Of a stretch of DNA of 64,000 bases, positions 53,658 through 63,069 are shown one piece after another. Origin of the DNA: Chitinophaga tropicalis (GTDB lineage: Bacteria; Bacteroidota; Bacteroidia; Chitinophagales; Chitinophagaceae). A program made the translations under genes and the position numbers. Every line of letters begins with the position of its first letter. The stretch's first letter is position 1. Under the pieces are notes generated by a model. That model did not search any database. It was given only the letters and a program-made list of their open reading frames with translations, and was not told the origin of the DNA. The stretch lies in contig NZ_WRXN01000003.1 of the NCBI RefSeq assembly GCF_009758205.1, forward strand, positions 310,001 through 374,000, written 5' to 3'.

Positions 53658-56036
53658 ATGAGCAGGAAACACATGTTATTTTTCAGCCAACTCATTGCTT
53701 TGCTCTTTTGCTCAGTAATGCTGTTTGCTGCTGATGAGAAAGGCCTGGGGCACATTAAAGGCATTATCACCACCAACGACGGAAAGCCGGCATCGGGAGT
53801 ATCCGTTCAACTGAAAGGCCTGAAGAAGCAAGCGATCACCGAGGAAAACGGCACCTTCCACTTCAGGAATATCAAGCCGGGCACTTATGAGCTGGAAGCC
53901 ACTTATGTAGGCTATGAGAAGCAGGTACAGAGTATTACGGTAACGGAAGATAAAACCCTGGAAGTGAGCATTCAGCTGAGTGTTTCGAGCATGGGGCTGA
54001 ACGAAGTGAATATCACATCGAAAAAGAATAACTATACACAAACAGATGTTTCCAATTCTCTGCGCCTGGGAGAGCCTATCCTGTCCACACCACAGAACAT
54101 CCAGATCGTAACCGGGAAGGTAATGGCAGATCAGCAGATCACCAGCCTGAGCGATGGTGTGATCAGGAACGTGAGCGGCGCTACCCGCCTGGAGCACTGG
54201 GGCGATATTTACACCCGTATTAATATGAGAGGTTCCAGGGCGGCCAACTTCCGCAATGGTATGAATATCACTTCTACCTGGGGGCCGCTGACTGAAGACA
54301 TGGGCGTTGTAGATCATGTTGAATTTGTAAAAGGCCCTGCGGGCTTTATGATGTCTAACGGTGAGCCAAGCGGTATCGTTAACATCGTCACAAAAAAGCC
54401 AACAGGCATTACCAAAGGGGAGGCAAGCTTTATGCTGGGCAGCTATGATCTTTACCGTGCTGCTGTTGACCTGGATGGTAAACTTGACCAGTCAGGCAAG
54501 GTGCTCTACCGCCTGAACATGATGGGACAGACCAAAAATTCTTTCCGTGATTATGAGTTCAATGACCGTATCAGCATTGCGCCGGTGATCACTTACAAAC
54601 TGGATGAGAACACTACACTTACCACTGAATATACCTATCAGCATGTTAAAATGTCTAACGTAGGGTCTTATTATGTATTCAGCACAGACGGATATGCTAC
54701 TCTGCCTCGCAACTTTACGCTGGCAGAGCCGGGTATTGATCCTACCAACATCAATGATCACAGCATACTGGTAAACCTGCAGCACAGGTTCAATCCTAAC
54801 TGGAAGCTGACCGCACAGGCGGCTTACTTCAATTATGCGCAGGAAGGCAGCTCAATGTGGCCTGATTCAGTAGGTAAGACGGGCGTTGTGCGCAGGGTGA
54901 GCATCTGGGATGCTTCCAATGAATCTAAATTCGGGCAGGTGTTTGTGAATGGTGAGGAGCAGACCGGTTTTATTCATCACCGTGTGCTGGCTGGTCTTGA
55001 CCTGGGCAATAAAAAATATATGGCAGACTGGGGGCAGAGCCATGCATTGGACCTGCCAACAGAAGGGGGTATTTTCAGCCTGGTAAATCCTGTATATGGC
55101 CGTCCTGCCAATGGGTTGCCGGTATGGGACCGCAGCAAAAGCCTCCGGGTGCGTGCAGGCTCAAACGTTCTCAGCCAGTCCTATACAGGACTGTACCTGC
55201 AGGACGAGCTGGGATTCCTGGATGATATGATCCGCCTGACACTTGCCGGCCGTTATACTTATGTAAAGGAATCTTCTTATGGTTCAGGTACGGAAGACAA
55301 GAGGTTCACTCCCCGTGTAGGTCTGAGCGTATCTGTAGACCCAGGCACTTCTTTCTATGCGTTGTATGATCAGAGCTTTGTTCCGCAGACTGGTCTGCTG
55401 AGAAGCGGAGAGAAGGTAAAACCTGTTACCGGCAATAATATGGAAGTGGGTGTTAAAAAGGATCTGTTTAACAGCAGATGGAGTTCTACCGTATCAGTTT
55501 ACCGTATCCTGAAGAACAATGAGCTGTCTGCCGATCCTTCTGATCCTACCGGTACTTATTACCTGCAGCTGGGGCAGACTAAAACTGAAGGTGTGGAGTT
55601 TGATGCGCGTGGCGAGATCGTAAATGGTCTGAACCTGGTGGTTAACTATGCTTATACAGATTCAAGGATATCCAAATCGGGTACTAATGGAAAGAAGGGT
55701 GATAAAGTAACTGGTTATGCTACTCATGTTGCGAATGGCTGGCTGACTTATCGTCTCCGGCAGGGTGTGCTGAAAGGGCTTGGTATTTCCGGAGGGTTTT
55801 CTTTCCAGGGAGATCGTAGTACCTGGTCATGGGCTGCTGCGAATCAGAAAGATCTGCCGGATTATTTCAGGTTGGATGGTGGTTTGTCATGGGAGAAAGA
55901 CCGTATTACCATCAATGCGAATATGTTCAATTTGCTGGATAAATATCTTTATAGCGGTGCTGCGTATGGTACTTATTATTACTGGCAGGCAGAGCCGGGT
56001 CGTAATTTGAAGTTTAGTCTTGCGTATAAGTTTTAA
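53658..56036 (+). CDS. TonB-dependent siderophore-type receptor
   Basis: Encodes 792 residues from the ATG at 53658 (an in-frame TTG at 53643 would add five): signal peptide (to about 25), carboxypeptidase-like domain (about 30-110; IKGIITTNDGKPASGVSVQL), TonB plug (about 125-255; LSTPQNIQIVTGKVMADQQI, VDHVEFVKGPAGFM, GIVNIVTKKP) and a barrel to the terminal FSLAYKF. The plug has the FhuA/FoxA-type siderophore receptor pattern (NMRGSRAANFRNGM). It should import a ferric siderophore with TonB energy. Confidence 0.92.
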   Translation: MSRKHMLFFSQLIALLFCSVMLFAADEKGLGHIKGIITTNDGKPASGVSVQLKGLKKQAITEENGTFHFRNIKPGTYELEATYVGYEKQVQSITVTEDKTLEVSIQLSVSSMGLNEVNITSKKNNYTQTDVSNSLRLGEPILSTPQNIQIVTGKVMADQQITSLSDGVIRNVSGATRLEHWGDIYTRINMRGSRAANFRNGMNITSTWGPLTEDMGVVDHVEFVKGPAGFMMSNGEPSGIVNIVTKKPTGITKGEASFMLGSYDLYRAAVDLDGKLDQSGKVLYRLNMMGQTKNSFRDYEFNDRISIAPVITYKLDENTTLTTEYTYQHVKMSNVGSYYVFSTDGYATLPRNFTLAEPGIDPTNINDHSILVNLQHRFNPNWKLTAQAAYFNYAQEGSSMWPDSVGKTGVVRRVSIWDASNESKFGQVFVNGEEQTGFIHHRVLAGLDLGNKKYMADWGQSHALDLPTEGGIFSLVNPVYGRPANGLPVWDRSKSLRVRAGSNVLSQSYTGLYLQDELGFLDDMIRLTLAGRYTYVKESSYGSGTEDKRFTPRVGLSVSVDPGTSFYALYDQSFVPQTGLLRSGEKVKPVTGNNMEVGVKKDLFNSRWSSTVSVYRILKNNELSADPSDPTGTYYLQLGQTKTEGVEFDARGEIVNGLNLVVNYAYTDSRISKSGTNGKKGDKVTGYATHVANGWLTYRLRQGVLKGLGISGGFSFQGDRSTWSWAAANQKDLPDYFRLDGGLSWEKDRITINANMFNLLDKYLYSGAAYGTYYYWQAEPGRNLKFSLAYKF

Positions 56037-56060
56037 GATATAGCGGGAAGAAATAGCTCA

Positions 56061-56100
56061 AAAAATGAGGGTTTTGCCAAAGGCGAAACCCTTATTTTTT
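56061..56100. terminator. Terminator of the TonB receptor
   Basis: AGGGTTTTGCC (56068-56078), loop AAA, GGCGAAACCCT (56082-56092) with flanking A- and T-runs, so usable from both strands. Confidence 0.85.
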
Positions 56101-56168
56101 AAGTGGGGGCCTGCGGCCGGCTGTGATGAATTTGAGCGAAATAAATTATCCGCTAAAAAAATCAAGCT

Positions 56169-56894
56169 CTAAACTATTTTTCTCAGATCTTCCCAGAACT
56201 GCCGTAGGTCTGTAGTGGTCTTGCCTGGCATAACTACTGTACAGATATAGTCTCCTGCTATACAGGAAACGGCTTTATACTGTATAAGGTGTCTGAACTC
56301 ACTTACGTATACCCCGTCCTGTTTTTGAAGGGATTTTATTTCCAGCAGTTTGAGATCTATTGTGAGCCCGGTGCGCAATATTTTAGACAATGCCTCTTTA
56401 ATGGTCCATGCCATGGTAAATCCTGTTGCTTCGGGTAATGTCTGTGCTGAGGCCAGCAATATCTCTGCTTCTGTGAGCTGTTCTTTTAAGGCAGTAACAT
56501 TGGAGCTGTCCGGTATTTCTATATCGATGCCCAGCGGATGTTCTTCCGGGTAGGAGAGGGCGATGCCCAGTTCATCGCAATGGGATATGCAGACCTGCAG
56601 GTTTCCCTGTGGATTGTATTTCACAACAGGAAACTGGAATACGCCTGAGCCGATGGCAATATTGTGCAGGTTGTCCTGGCTGGTCAGGGCATGGATAGCC
56701 TGTTTGGCTGCAATACGGCCCAGCAGGTAGGTACTTCTGCGTTTATCGAAACGGAAAGTATTATAGTGCGCCTGTTCTTCGGGGTGAAGCATTGGCATAT
56801 AGTCTGCCAGTGCAGGCAGTTTTTCCCGGATAATGCAATAGCCGGCGTGGTGCAGACTGTTCTCTCTTTGCAGACTTATCTTTCCTTTTTTCAT
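56169..56894 (-). CDS. 4'-phosphopantetheinyl transferase (Sfp type)
   Basis: Encodes 241 residues from the ATG at 56892-56894, which overlaps the kinase stop as ATGA. Sfp-superfamily motifs: RRSTYLLGRIAAKQAI near 52-67, HC with CISHCDELGIALS near 102-114, GIDIE at 122-126 (magnesium ligands) and WTIKEALSKILRTGL at 163-177. It attaches phosphopantetheine to carrier proteins of fatty acid, polyketide or peptide synthases. No such synthase is in the window. Coupling to a two-component kinase is unusual. Confidence 0.9.
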   Translation of the reverse strand: MKKGKISLQRENSLHHAGYCIIREKLPALADYMPMLHPEEQAHYNTFRFDKRRSTYLLGRIAAKQAIHALTSQDNLHNIAIGSGVFQFPVVKYNPQGNLQVCISHCDELGIALSYPEEHPLGIDIEIPDSSNVTALKEQLTEAEILLASAQTLPEATGFTMAWTIKEALSKILRTGLTIDLKLLEIKSLQKQDGVYVSEFRHLIQYKAVSCIAGDYICTVVMPGKTTTDLRQFWEDLRKIV

Positions 56895-58483
56895 GTACAC
56901 GGCAGATAAATGACAAATATAGCTCCTTCACCTTTCCTGCCCAGCGCAGTAATAGCTCCCATGTGATTCTCCACTATCTTCTTGCACAATGCCAGTCCGA
57001 TGCCGGTACCAACATACTGACTACCGGTATCCAGCCGCTTAAAGATATGAAAGATCTGTTCTGCATACCGTTGTTCAAAGCCTATCCCGTTATCCTGCAG
57101 GGTAATGGCTGTAAATTTCTGACTGGAGGGCTGTAATGAGGCGGGCAGAGATTCAGGGGTGGCTATTGCCGCTGTAATATTTATTTCGGGCGCCTTGTTA
57201 CAGAACTTCAATGAATTACCGATAAGGTTCCTGAACAGTTGTTCCAGTTGTGAGCGGATACCCATTATAGCTGGCAGCTGTCCGCACTTCACGACTGCAT
57301 TTTTCTGTTCTATGAGCAGGTCGTATTCCTGCAGCACACTTTTTAAAACGTTGCCGAGATCTGTTTTCTGAAAGGGATCGAGCTGGGATAAGCGGGAATA
57401 ATTTAATATGCCGGTAATGAGGCGGGACATTCGTTCTGCTGATGCAGATATTTTGCTGAAATAATGTTCTACTTTCTGAGGATCGTCAAGATGTTCCCTG
57501 ATCAGTTCTGAAAAAGTGCGGATCTTACGGAGCGGCTCCTGCAGGTCATGGCTGGCAATGTAGGCAAACTGTTCCAGTGCAAGGTTGGATTTCTCCAGCC
57601 GTTCATTGATCTTCAGTAATTCCTGTGTACGTTGCCGGATGGTTTTTTCCATTTCTTCTTTAGCCTGTTTTTCTTCGGTGATGTCCAGCATAGTACCGAT
57701 AAAGCGGCTTTCATAATTTCCGGATCCGTAAAAACACTTTCCCTGCAGTTTTATCCAGCATAACTCCCCGTCGAGGAACCTGCTGATACGGAATTCTATC
57801 ATGTAATTACTGCCATCGGCATCGATCAGGGCTTGCCTGATATAAGTAAGCAGATGGTCCCTGTCTTCAGGATGTATCATATTTTCCAGGAGGTGACGAT
57901 CAATGAGAAGATCGGCCGGGAGCCCCCAGATATTCCTGCTTTCTTCAGACCATACGAACCTTTGTGTAGAAAGGGAATATTCCCAGCTGCCAAGGCGGGT
58001 GGATTCTACAGCCATGCGGAACAGTTCTTCCCGTTCCCTGATCTGCATGGCGGCTTTCTTTTGTTCGGTAATGTTCCTGGCTATTTTTGAAACGCCTATG
58101 ATGTTACCTGAGCGGTCTTTTACAGGAGAGATGGTCAGGGAAATGTCCAGTAATATACCATCTTTACGTACCCGTTTGGTTTCAAAATGTTCTACCCGTT
58201 CGCCCCTGGCTATTTTCCCAAGGATGATGGGTTCTTCTTCAAGTCTTTCAGCAGGAATGATACGTGTAATAGGCTGACCTATCATTTCTTCGGCAGTATA
58301 GCCAAACATCCTCTCTGCAGCGTTATTCCAGCTGGTAACGATACCTGTAAGCGTTTTGCTGACAATGGCATCTTCTGACGACTGTACGATAGCCGCCAGT
58401 TTAGCTAACTGTTCTTCTTCCTTTTTATGGTCAGTGAAGCTGGCAGACATGTCAATGTCACCCACAAAGTTTTCGCCCGTCAT
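56891..58483 (-). CDS. PAS-domain hybrid-free sensor histidine kinase
   Basis: Encodes 530 residues, no membrane helix: two PAS/PAC units (about 25-145; AIVQSSEDAIVSKTLTGIVT and FRMAVESTRLGSWEYS to about 275), a coiled coil, HisKA with His312 in IASHDLQEPLRK, and HATPase (LFRNLIGNSLKFCNK, LQDNGIGFEQ, GTGIGLALCKKIVENH). A soluble kinase of the light/redox/phytochrome-like 'DLQEPLR' type. Downstream of a response regulator gene by 18 bases, with which it forms a pair. Confidence 0.93.
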   Translation of the reverse strand: MTGENFVGDIDMSASFTDHKKEEEQLAKLAAIVQSSEDAIVSKTLTGIVTSWNNAAERMFGYTAEEMIGQPITRIIPAERLEEEPIILGKIARGERVEHFETKRVRKDGILLDISLTISPVKDRSGNIIGVSKIARNITEQKKAAMQIREREELFRMAVESTRLGSWEYSLSTQRFVWSEESRNIWGLPADLLIDRHLLENMIHPEDRDHLLTYIRQALIDADGSNYMIEFRISRFLDGELCWIKLQGKCFYGSGNYESRFIGTMLDITEEKQAKEEMEKTIRQRTQELLKINERLEKSNLALEQFAYIASHDLQEPLRKIRTFSELIREHLDDPQKVEHYFSKISASAERMSRLITGILNYSRLSQLDPFQKTDLGNVLKSVLQEYDLLIEQKNAVVKCGQLPAIMGIRSQLEQLFRNLIGNSLKFCNKAPEINITAAIATPESLPASLQPSSQKFTAITLQDNGIGFEQRYAEQIFHIFKRLDTGSQYVGTGIGLALCKKIVENHMGAITALGRKGEGAIFVIYLPCT

Positions 58484-58501
58484 GTCTGTTTTATTTAATA
58501 T

Positions 58502-58906
58502 TTAATTGGAATTGTTGATCTGCTGCCTGTTGAAAAACCTTTCCAGTATTTTTCTCAATGATACAATACTGGATTGTTTGATAATGTAGTCAAATGCTCC
58601 CAGTTCTCTTGTAATACGCAGATCTTTCGGATCAGAAGAGGTAGAATAGATCACAACGGGGATCTGCGATAATTTTTCATCCTTCTTGATCTCTCTCAGA
58701 AACTCCTTGCCGTCCATGCCTGGCATATTCAGGTCCAGGAAGATAAAGTCAGGTATAGTTTCCGATGATAACAGCTCCAGTGCTTCTGTACATCTTGAAG
58801 CGGTATTGCAGGTAACGGGTGTGTTAACTTCCTCTAATGCCAGCTGGAAGATTTCCTGGTCGTCTATGTCGTCGTCAATTAATAAGCATGTAAACGCAGC
58901 TTTCAT
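58502..58906 (-). CDS. CheY-like response regulator
   Basis: Encodes 134 residues, one receiver domain: acidic pocket LLIDDDIDD near 8-16, phosphorylation site Asp58 in FIFLDLNMPG, and VIYSTSS near 85. Such stand-alone receivers next to PAS kinases often carry the Rcp type of response regulation without DNA binding. First gene of the operon with the PAS kinase and PPTase. Confidence 0.93.
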   Translation of the reverse strand: MKAAFTCLLIDDDIDDQEIFQLALEEVNTPVTCNTASRCTEALELLSSETIPDFIFLDLNMPGMDGKEFLREIKKDEKLSQIPVVIYSTSSDPKDLRITRELGAFDYIIKQSSIVSLRKILERFFNRQQINNSN

Positions 58907-59271
58907 TTGTGGCTGGGTTTTAGTCCGGTTAAAACACTAATATAACAAAAAATGTTAAACAGGTTTTGCATTATAATCACGGCTCAGCCTGCATTGTAGC
59001 AATATTCTATTTACCGGAAGTAAAAGAGAAGGGGTTGACGTGGATCCGGTTGAAAATGACATTAGTATAATTTATTTGTTATTTCCCTGAAAAAAAATTA
59101 GCTTAGTTGTAATAACCATAAAAACATAACTAACCAAAGTTATATATCTTTTTGAATTACTCGTCTCATTTCCTCTCTTGCTGTTCGTACTGATTGGCCT
59201 TTATGTGAATGCAATAATTTACATCAGCTGATAGCCTTTATGGATTTGATGGACCATTTAAAAGTTTTATT
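58907..59271. other. Gene-free divergent region between two receiver genes
   Basis: 365 bases of AT-rich DNA between divergent response-regulator genes. I see no clear promoter box, repeat or coding sequence. Confidence 0.55.
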
Positions 59272-59658
59272 ATGCAAAGAAACATTTTATTGGTAGATGA
59301 CGACCGGGATGAAATAAGTATTTTATCAGAGGCAATTGAACTGGCGGGAATAGATAGCAGATGCCAATGGGCGAGAGGTGCAGAGAATGCCTATGAGATG
59401 GTAAAACGCGATCTTCCTGATCTGATCCTTGTAGATTACAACATGCCTGGAATTAACGGCATAAGTTGTATGCGCGGCCTCAAAAAAATAACCGGCGTTG
59501 CTACAGTTCCTATACTTCTTTATTCCACCTACATAGATCCCGCTATGACAAGAGAAGCATTAAGCATAGGTGCTAACGGTTGTATCCAGAAAACGCTTAC
59601 CGTAATAGACCTTGTCAGGACCCTGAAGACTCTTTTCTCGGATCTGCAATTCGCCTGA
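59272..59658 (+). CDS. CheY-like response regulator
   Basis: Encodes 128 residues: acidic pocket ILLVDDDRDE near 5-14, Asp55 in LILVDYNMPG, and ILLYSTYID near 83. Only a receiver domain, related to the divergent 58502-58906 protein. No output domain and no kinase directly adjacent; it may share the PAS kinase across the divergent region. Confidence 0.93.
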   Translation: MQRNILLVDDDRDEISILSEAIELAGIDSRCQWARGAENAYEMVKRDLPDLILVDYNMPGINGISCMRGLKKITGVATVPILLYSTYIDPAMTREALSIGANGCIQKTLTVIDLVRTLKTLFSDLQFA

Positions 59659-59742
59659 TCCGATTTACACCCGGCTGAACAGCTTTTAGTGGCAGATTAT
59701 TTGATCTCTTAATGGTATTACTCACTGTTTAAATTACAACAG

Positions 59743-59844
59743 ATGTTAGTACCACTAATAGCGCTATTCTTTGTAATAGTCATTGCTGTGGCTTATGTCG
59801 TTTTCCAGGCAGGGCCTAAAACAAGAGACAAAGGAAATCGTTGA
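59743..59844 (+). CDS. 33-residue membrane microprotein
   Basis: Encodes 33 residues from an ATG at 59743: one membrane helix (VPLIALFFVIVIAVAYVVF) and a basic tail (GPKTRDKGNR). It lies 18 bases upstream of the acidic protein gene. Small size makes this a moderate call. Confidence 0.5.
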   Translation: MLVPLIALFFVIVIAVAYVVFQAGPKTRDKGNR

Positions 59845-59862
59845 CACTAATATTCACAGATT

Positions 59863-60387
59863 ATGGTAAAAGCATTTACGCGCATCAACAGCGCAAAGGA
59901 ACAGGACCTGCATGATAGTCCGCAGGATGAGGAAAAAATGCGTCCTGAAGAAACTGAAATGGAGCTGCCTGATGTAAAGGATATTCCGGGGCAGGAGCAC
60001 ATACATGTGCCGCCATTGGGAGAGCTGGCGGACGTAACACTTTCTTCTGACGATGAGGAGGGGGCCGGCGTGCTGGATGATGCAGATGAACCAAGCGATG
60101 AAACGAATGTATCAGAGGAAGAGCAGCAGGACCTTGATACCAGTGCTAATGTTACTGCCGGGGAAGATGCGGAGAACCTGCGGAAGGCTGCGTTGGATAA
60201 CAGGGATGATGAAGGAGAAGAGCTGGAGGAAGCGGGATTTGGGGAGGATGTATCAGGAGGCGACCTGGATGTTCCGGGGGCAGAATTGGATGATGCTAAT
60301 GAGGATATAGGTGCGGAGGATGAGGAGAATAATATTTATAGCAGGGGAGGGGGTGATAATGATAATATTACTGAAGGAACGCCATAA
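59863..60387 (+). CDS. Highly acidic low-complexity protein
   Basis: Encodes 174 residues, very rich in Asp and Glu (for example ELDDANEDIGAEDEENN, SSDDEEGAG) with no cysteine, no signal and no predicted fold; probably largely disordered. Such acidic proteins can bind cations or basic partners, but no function is assigned. Two units similar to 'GGDLDVPGAELDD' give a weak repeat feel. Confidence 0.6.
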   Translation: MVKAFTRINSAKEQDLHDSPQDEEKMRPEETEMELPDVKDIPGQEHIHVPPLGELADVTLSSDDEEGAGVLDDADEPSDETNVSEEEQQDLDTSANVTAGEDAENLRKAALDNRDDEGEELEEAGFGEDVSGGDLDVPGAELDDANEDIGAEDEENNIYSRGGGDNDNITEGTP

Positions 60388-60428
60388 GAAAATTTAACGG
60401 AGATAAGGCTGGCCTGTGGTCAGCGGAG

Positions 60429-60473
60429 ATAAATAGATAAGAGCTGGCCGCAGGCCAGCTCTTATCTATTTAT
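60429..60473. terminator. Very long bidirectional terminator
   Basis: Perfect 21-bp arms (60429-60449 and 60453-60473) with a 3-base loop; the right arm overlaps the last codons of the convergent gene at 60466. Confidence 0.92.
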
Positions 60474-60684
60474 GTACTTTCATCTGGTAAGCACGGTCCC
60501 AGTCATTCATTGCTTCTTCCACGGTGTTTCCGGTCCCGACTACGGCCTCTTCAGTTCCGAGGATACAGCAATATTCATCACCATCCCGGAATACGGTGGG
60601 ACGGAAGTTCTTAACAGAGTCAGGAATGTTCTCTGTGGTATAGTCTACATGAACGTCTTCTTTTTCGAGTGACATGCGCTTCAT
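60466..60684 (-). CDS. Small HicB-like domain protein
   Basis: Encodes 72 residues. The segment FRPTVFRDGDEYCCILG, then VVGTGNTVEEAMNDWDRAY, follows the partial RNase-H-like HicB fold (beta strands, then GxTxEEA helix). No HicA toxin gene is next to it and no HTH is present, so toxin-antitoxin function is not supported. Upstream of it lies the CinA gene on the same strand, 50 bases away. Confidence 0.65.
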   Translation of the reverse strand: MKRMSLEKEDVHVDYTTENIPDSVKNFRPTVFRDGDEYCCILGTEEAVVGTGNTVEEAMNDWDRAYQMKVHK

Positions 60685-60734
60685 AACAAGGGGATTTAGT
60701 TAATTTATAAGGCACAAACATTATTCCAGCCTTT

Positions 60735-61238
60735 TTATACTTCCTGTTGTATACAGATGCCATATAGCTGGTCCAGTACGTGATTTGTAAAGAATGTGCG
60801 GACAGAGAGCGGGTGTTCCTGTCTGGTGTGTACTGTGTCATTAACAATACATTCCCCTCTGAAGCAGATAGCATAACAGGCATACAGTTTTTCAATGCCC
60901 AGTTCCGGTACGGGAGAAGCGTATCCTGTAATGGCAATGCCCCAGTCTGATGAGAACATTTCACAGACCTGAACGGCCATTTGCAGGGATACCTTTTCCG
61001 ACACACAGTTATCGTTTTCTGCCTGGATAGGTTCTATATGCAGGTGCCTGGATTTTTGTCCGAGGTTATAAACAGTGATACCACCCTGGAAGAACTGTGT
61101 TGCATTATCTGCCAGGGAAAAGGCCACCTGCAGTTGTCCTGCCGTTACGCTTTCTGCGACGGCAAGTGTTTGCTCGCGTTGCAACAGTACGTCTTTAATA
61201 CTATTGATCTTTTTCAGATTGTATCCATCGTCCATCAT
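60735..61238 (-). CDS. CinA-family protein (nicotinamide-nucleotide amidohydrolase domain)
   Basis: Encodes 167 residues of the CinA C-terminal type: LAVAESVTAGQLQVAFS near 19-35, FFQGGITVYNLGQKSRHL near 55-72 and WGIAITGYASPV near 108. It deamidates nicotinamide mononucleotide to nicotinate mononucleotide in the pyridine-nucleotide cycle (PncC type). The C-terminus is longer and less conserved than usual. Divergent from the MmgE/PrpD gene. Confidence 0.88.
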   Translation of the reverse strand: MMDDGYNLKKINSIKDVLLQREQTLAVAESVTAGQLQVAFSLADNATQFFQGGITVYNLGQKSRHLHIEPIQAENDNCVSEKVSLQMAVQVCEMFSSDWGIAITGYASPVPELGIEKLYACYAICFRGECIVNDTVHTRQEHPLSVRTFFTNHVLDQLYGICIQQEV

Positions 61239-61341
61239 AACATAATGTATTATCTATGATCATGAGATCAATTAGTATGCCTGTTAAAGGCGGGGAGGGG
61301 GGATGGTATGTAAGTTGATCACATATCCTTAAAAGTATATT

Positions 61342-62760
61342 ATGAAAGAGAATATTGAGGCGAAGCACCTGACCGGGAGAATGGCGGAATTTGCAAAACT
61401 TTCTGCCTACAGTCAACTGGATGCTTCTGTAGTGGCGCAGTTGAAGAAGCATTTGCTGGATGCAGTGGCTTCTATGATCTATGCGTCACGCCAGGATACA
61501 ATACTGAAATGTTTTCATCAGCATAGGGCTTTGCAGGAGAATGGCCGTTGCCTGGTGCCTCTTTTGGGTACAACCGGTGCAGACAGGGCTGCCCAGTGGT
61601 ATACGCAACTGATCCGGTATCCTGACTTCATGGATAACTACCTGGCTAAAGATGCCACCTGTCACCCCAGTGATAATATAGGCGCTTTACTTGCAGCAGC
61701 ACAGGTTACGGGCGCCAGCGGGAGAGATGTGCTGGGCGCCATGGCGGTAGCTTACCAGCTGCAATGCCGTTTGGTGAATGACATGCCGGTTATGCTGAAA
61801 GGGATTGACCATACTATGTTACTGGCCTGTTCTGTTACTGCGGCGGCAGGCAAGCTGTTTTCCCTGAATACGGAACAACTGGCCCATGCGTTGGGAATTG
61901 CGGCCTGTACCTTTAATGCGTCTGTAGGCAGCAGGCAATCCTATACCTATGAATGGAAAGGGCTTGCCTCTTCGCTGGTTACGGGTTCCTGCACACAGAT
62001 ACTCCTGATGGCCAAAGAGGGTGTAACAGGTCCTGTAAATTACTTTGAAGGCTCTGTAGGTTTTAAGGAGCTGACCGGTATGAAGCCTGCTTTTAACCAG
62101 GAGAGGGGAGACTTTTCCCTGATAAGCAGATGTGTATTAAAAAGCTATAATGCGGAAGTACATACACAATCTGCTATTGAAGCGATGCTTATGCTCCGGC
62201 AGCAGCATAACATTTTGCCCGGGGAAGTAAAAAGTATAGACCTTACTACTTTTGCCACTGCCTATCATATTACGGGGGGAGGAAAATATGGGCCAAGGGA
62301 CAGGGTGCAGACAAAAGAACAGGCGGACCACAGCCTGCCTTATATTCTAGCCGTGGCTTTGATAGACGGGGAGGTGATGCCGGAACAATTTGCTACTGCG
62401 CGTATACGCCGGCCTGACGTACAGGAGCTGCTGGACAAGGTAAAGGTCCATACTGTGTTACCGGTTAAGACACCTCATAAACTTATGGACGTACTTGATC
62501 CGTACACCCAGGAGTATCCTGACCGGTTGCCGGCAAAAGTGACTGTTACACTGGAGAACGGGAAGGAATACGAACAGAAATGCGATGATTATAAAGGCTT
62601 TTTTACCCGGCCACTTACATGGGGAGATGTGGAAGGAAAATTCAGGCGTCTGTCTGAAGGTATTATCAGTACAGCGTTGCAGGATGATATTGCTGGAGTC
62701 ATTGATGGATATGATAAACAGAGTGCAACTGCTTTAACTGCCTTGCTGGCACGTATATAA
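61342..62760 (+). CDS. MmgE/PrpD-family protein
   Basis: Encodes 472 residues. The all-helical first domain has LLDAVASMIYASRQD, YPDFMDNYLAKDATCHPSDN, LGAMAVAYQLQCRL and ALGIAACTFNASVGSRQSYTYEWKGLAS; the second alpha/beta domain has YNAEVHTQSAIEAMLMLRQQHNI and the DHSLPYILAVALIDGEV segment. Family members include 2-methylcitrate dehydratase and cis-aconitate decarboxylase. No prpB/prpC-type neighbour is present, so the substrate is open. Confidence 0.9.
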   Translation: MKENIEAKHLTGRMAEFAKLSAYSQLDASVVAQLKKHLLDAVASMIYASRQDTILKCFHQHRALQENGRCLVPLLGTTGADRAAQWYTQLIRYPDFMDNYLAKDATCHPSDNIGALLAAAQVTGASGRDVLGAMAVAYQLQCRLVNDMPVMLKGIDHTMLLACSVTAAAGKLFSLNTEQLAHALGIAACTFNASVGSRQSYTYEWKGLASSLVTGSCTQILLMAKEGVTGPVNYFEGSVGFKELTGMKPAFNQERGDFSLISRCVLKSYNAEVHTQSAIEAMLMLRQQHNILPGEVKSIDLTTFATAYHITGGGKYGPRDRVQTKEQADHSLPYILAVALIDGEVMPEQFATARIRRPDVQELLDKVKVHTVLPVKTPHKLMDVLDPYTQEYPDRLPAKVTVTLENGKEYEQKCDDYKGFFTRPLTWGDVEGKFRRLSEGIISTALQDDIAGVIDGYDKQSATALTALLARI

Positions 62761-63015
62761 TCTCACTGAAATGTGAACAGAATACATTAAGTGTAGAACT
62801 GACTGCTCACCTGTGTACATATTTGTTACACCGTAAATTTTATGTTCCTCTGAAACCCGCGCCAGCAGCGCCCGCTAAAAGAACCGCTGCTACTGTGCAT
62901 CTTATATCAGATTGAGGTAGCTACAAATAATTTATTAAAAATCAGCCTATTCGATGTAAAGGCGTTTGGTTTGCTTCTTGTCATATAATAGCCGGCATCA
63001 GATCAGGAGCATATT

Positions 63016-63069
63016 ATGACTAAACGATCAGCGAATTTTTTCTATTGTAAATCCCGTTTTTTTATATGA
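63016..63069 (+). CDS. 17-residue leader peptide overlapping the glycosyltransferase start
   Basis: An ATG at 63016 sits behind a good Shine-Dalgarno (AGGAG at 63005-63009). The 17-codon frame (MTKRSANFFYCKSRFFI) ends with TGA at 63067-63069, overlapping the glycosyltransferase ATG at 63066 as ATGA. The glycosyltransferase start has no Shine-Dalgarno of its own, so re-initiation or coupling is plausible. Very short, so only moderately supported. Confidence 0.45.
   Translation: MTKRSANFFYCKSRFFI

Noticed and set aside
60466-60684. HicB antitoxin of a toxin-antitoxin pair
   Set aside because: No HicA-like toxin is beside it and no DNA-binding domain is present.
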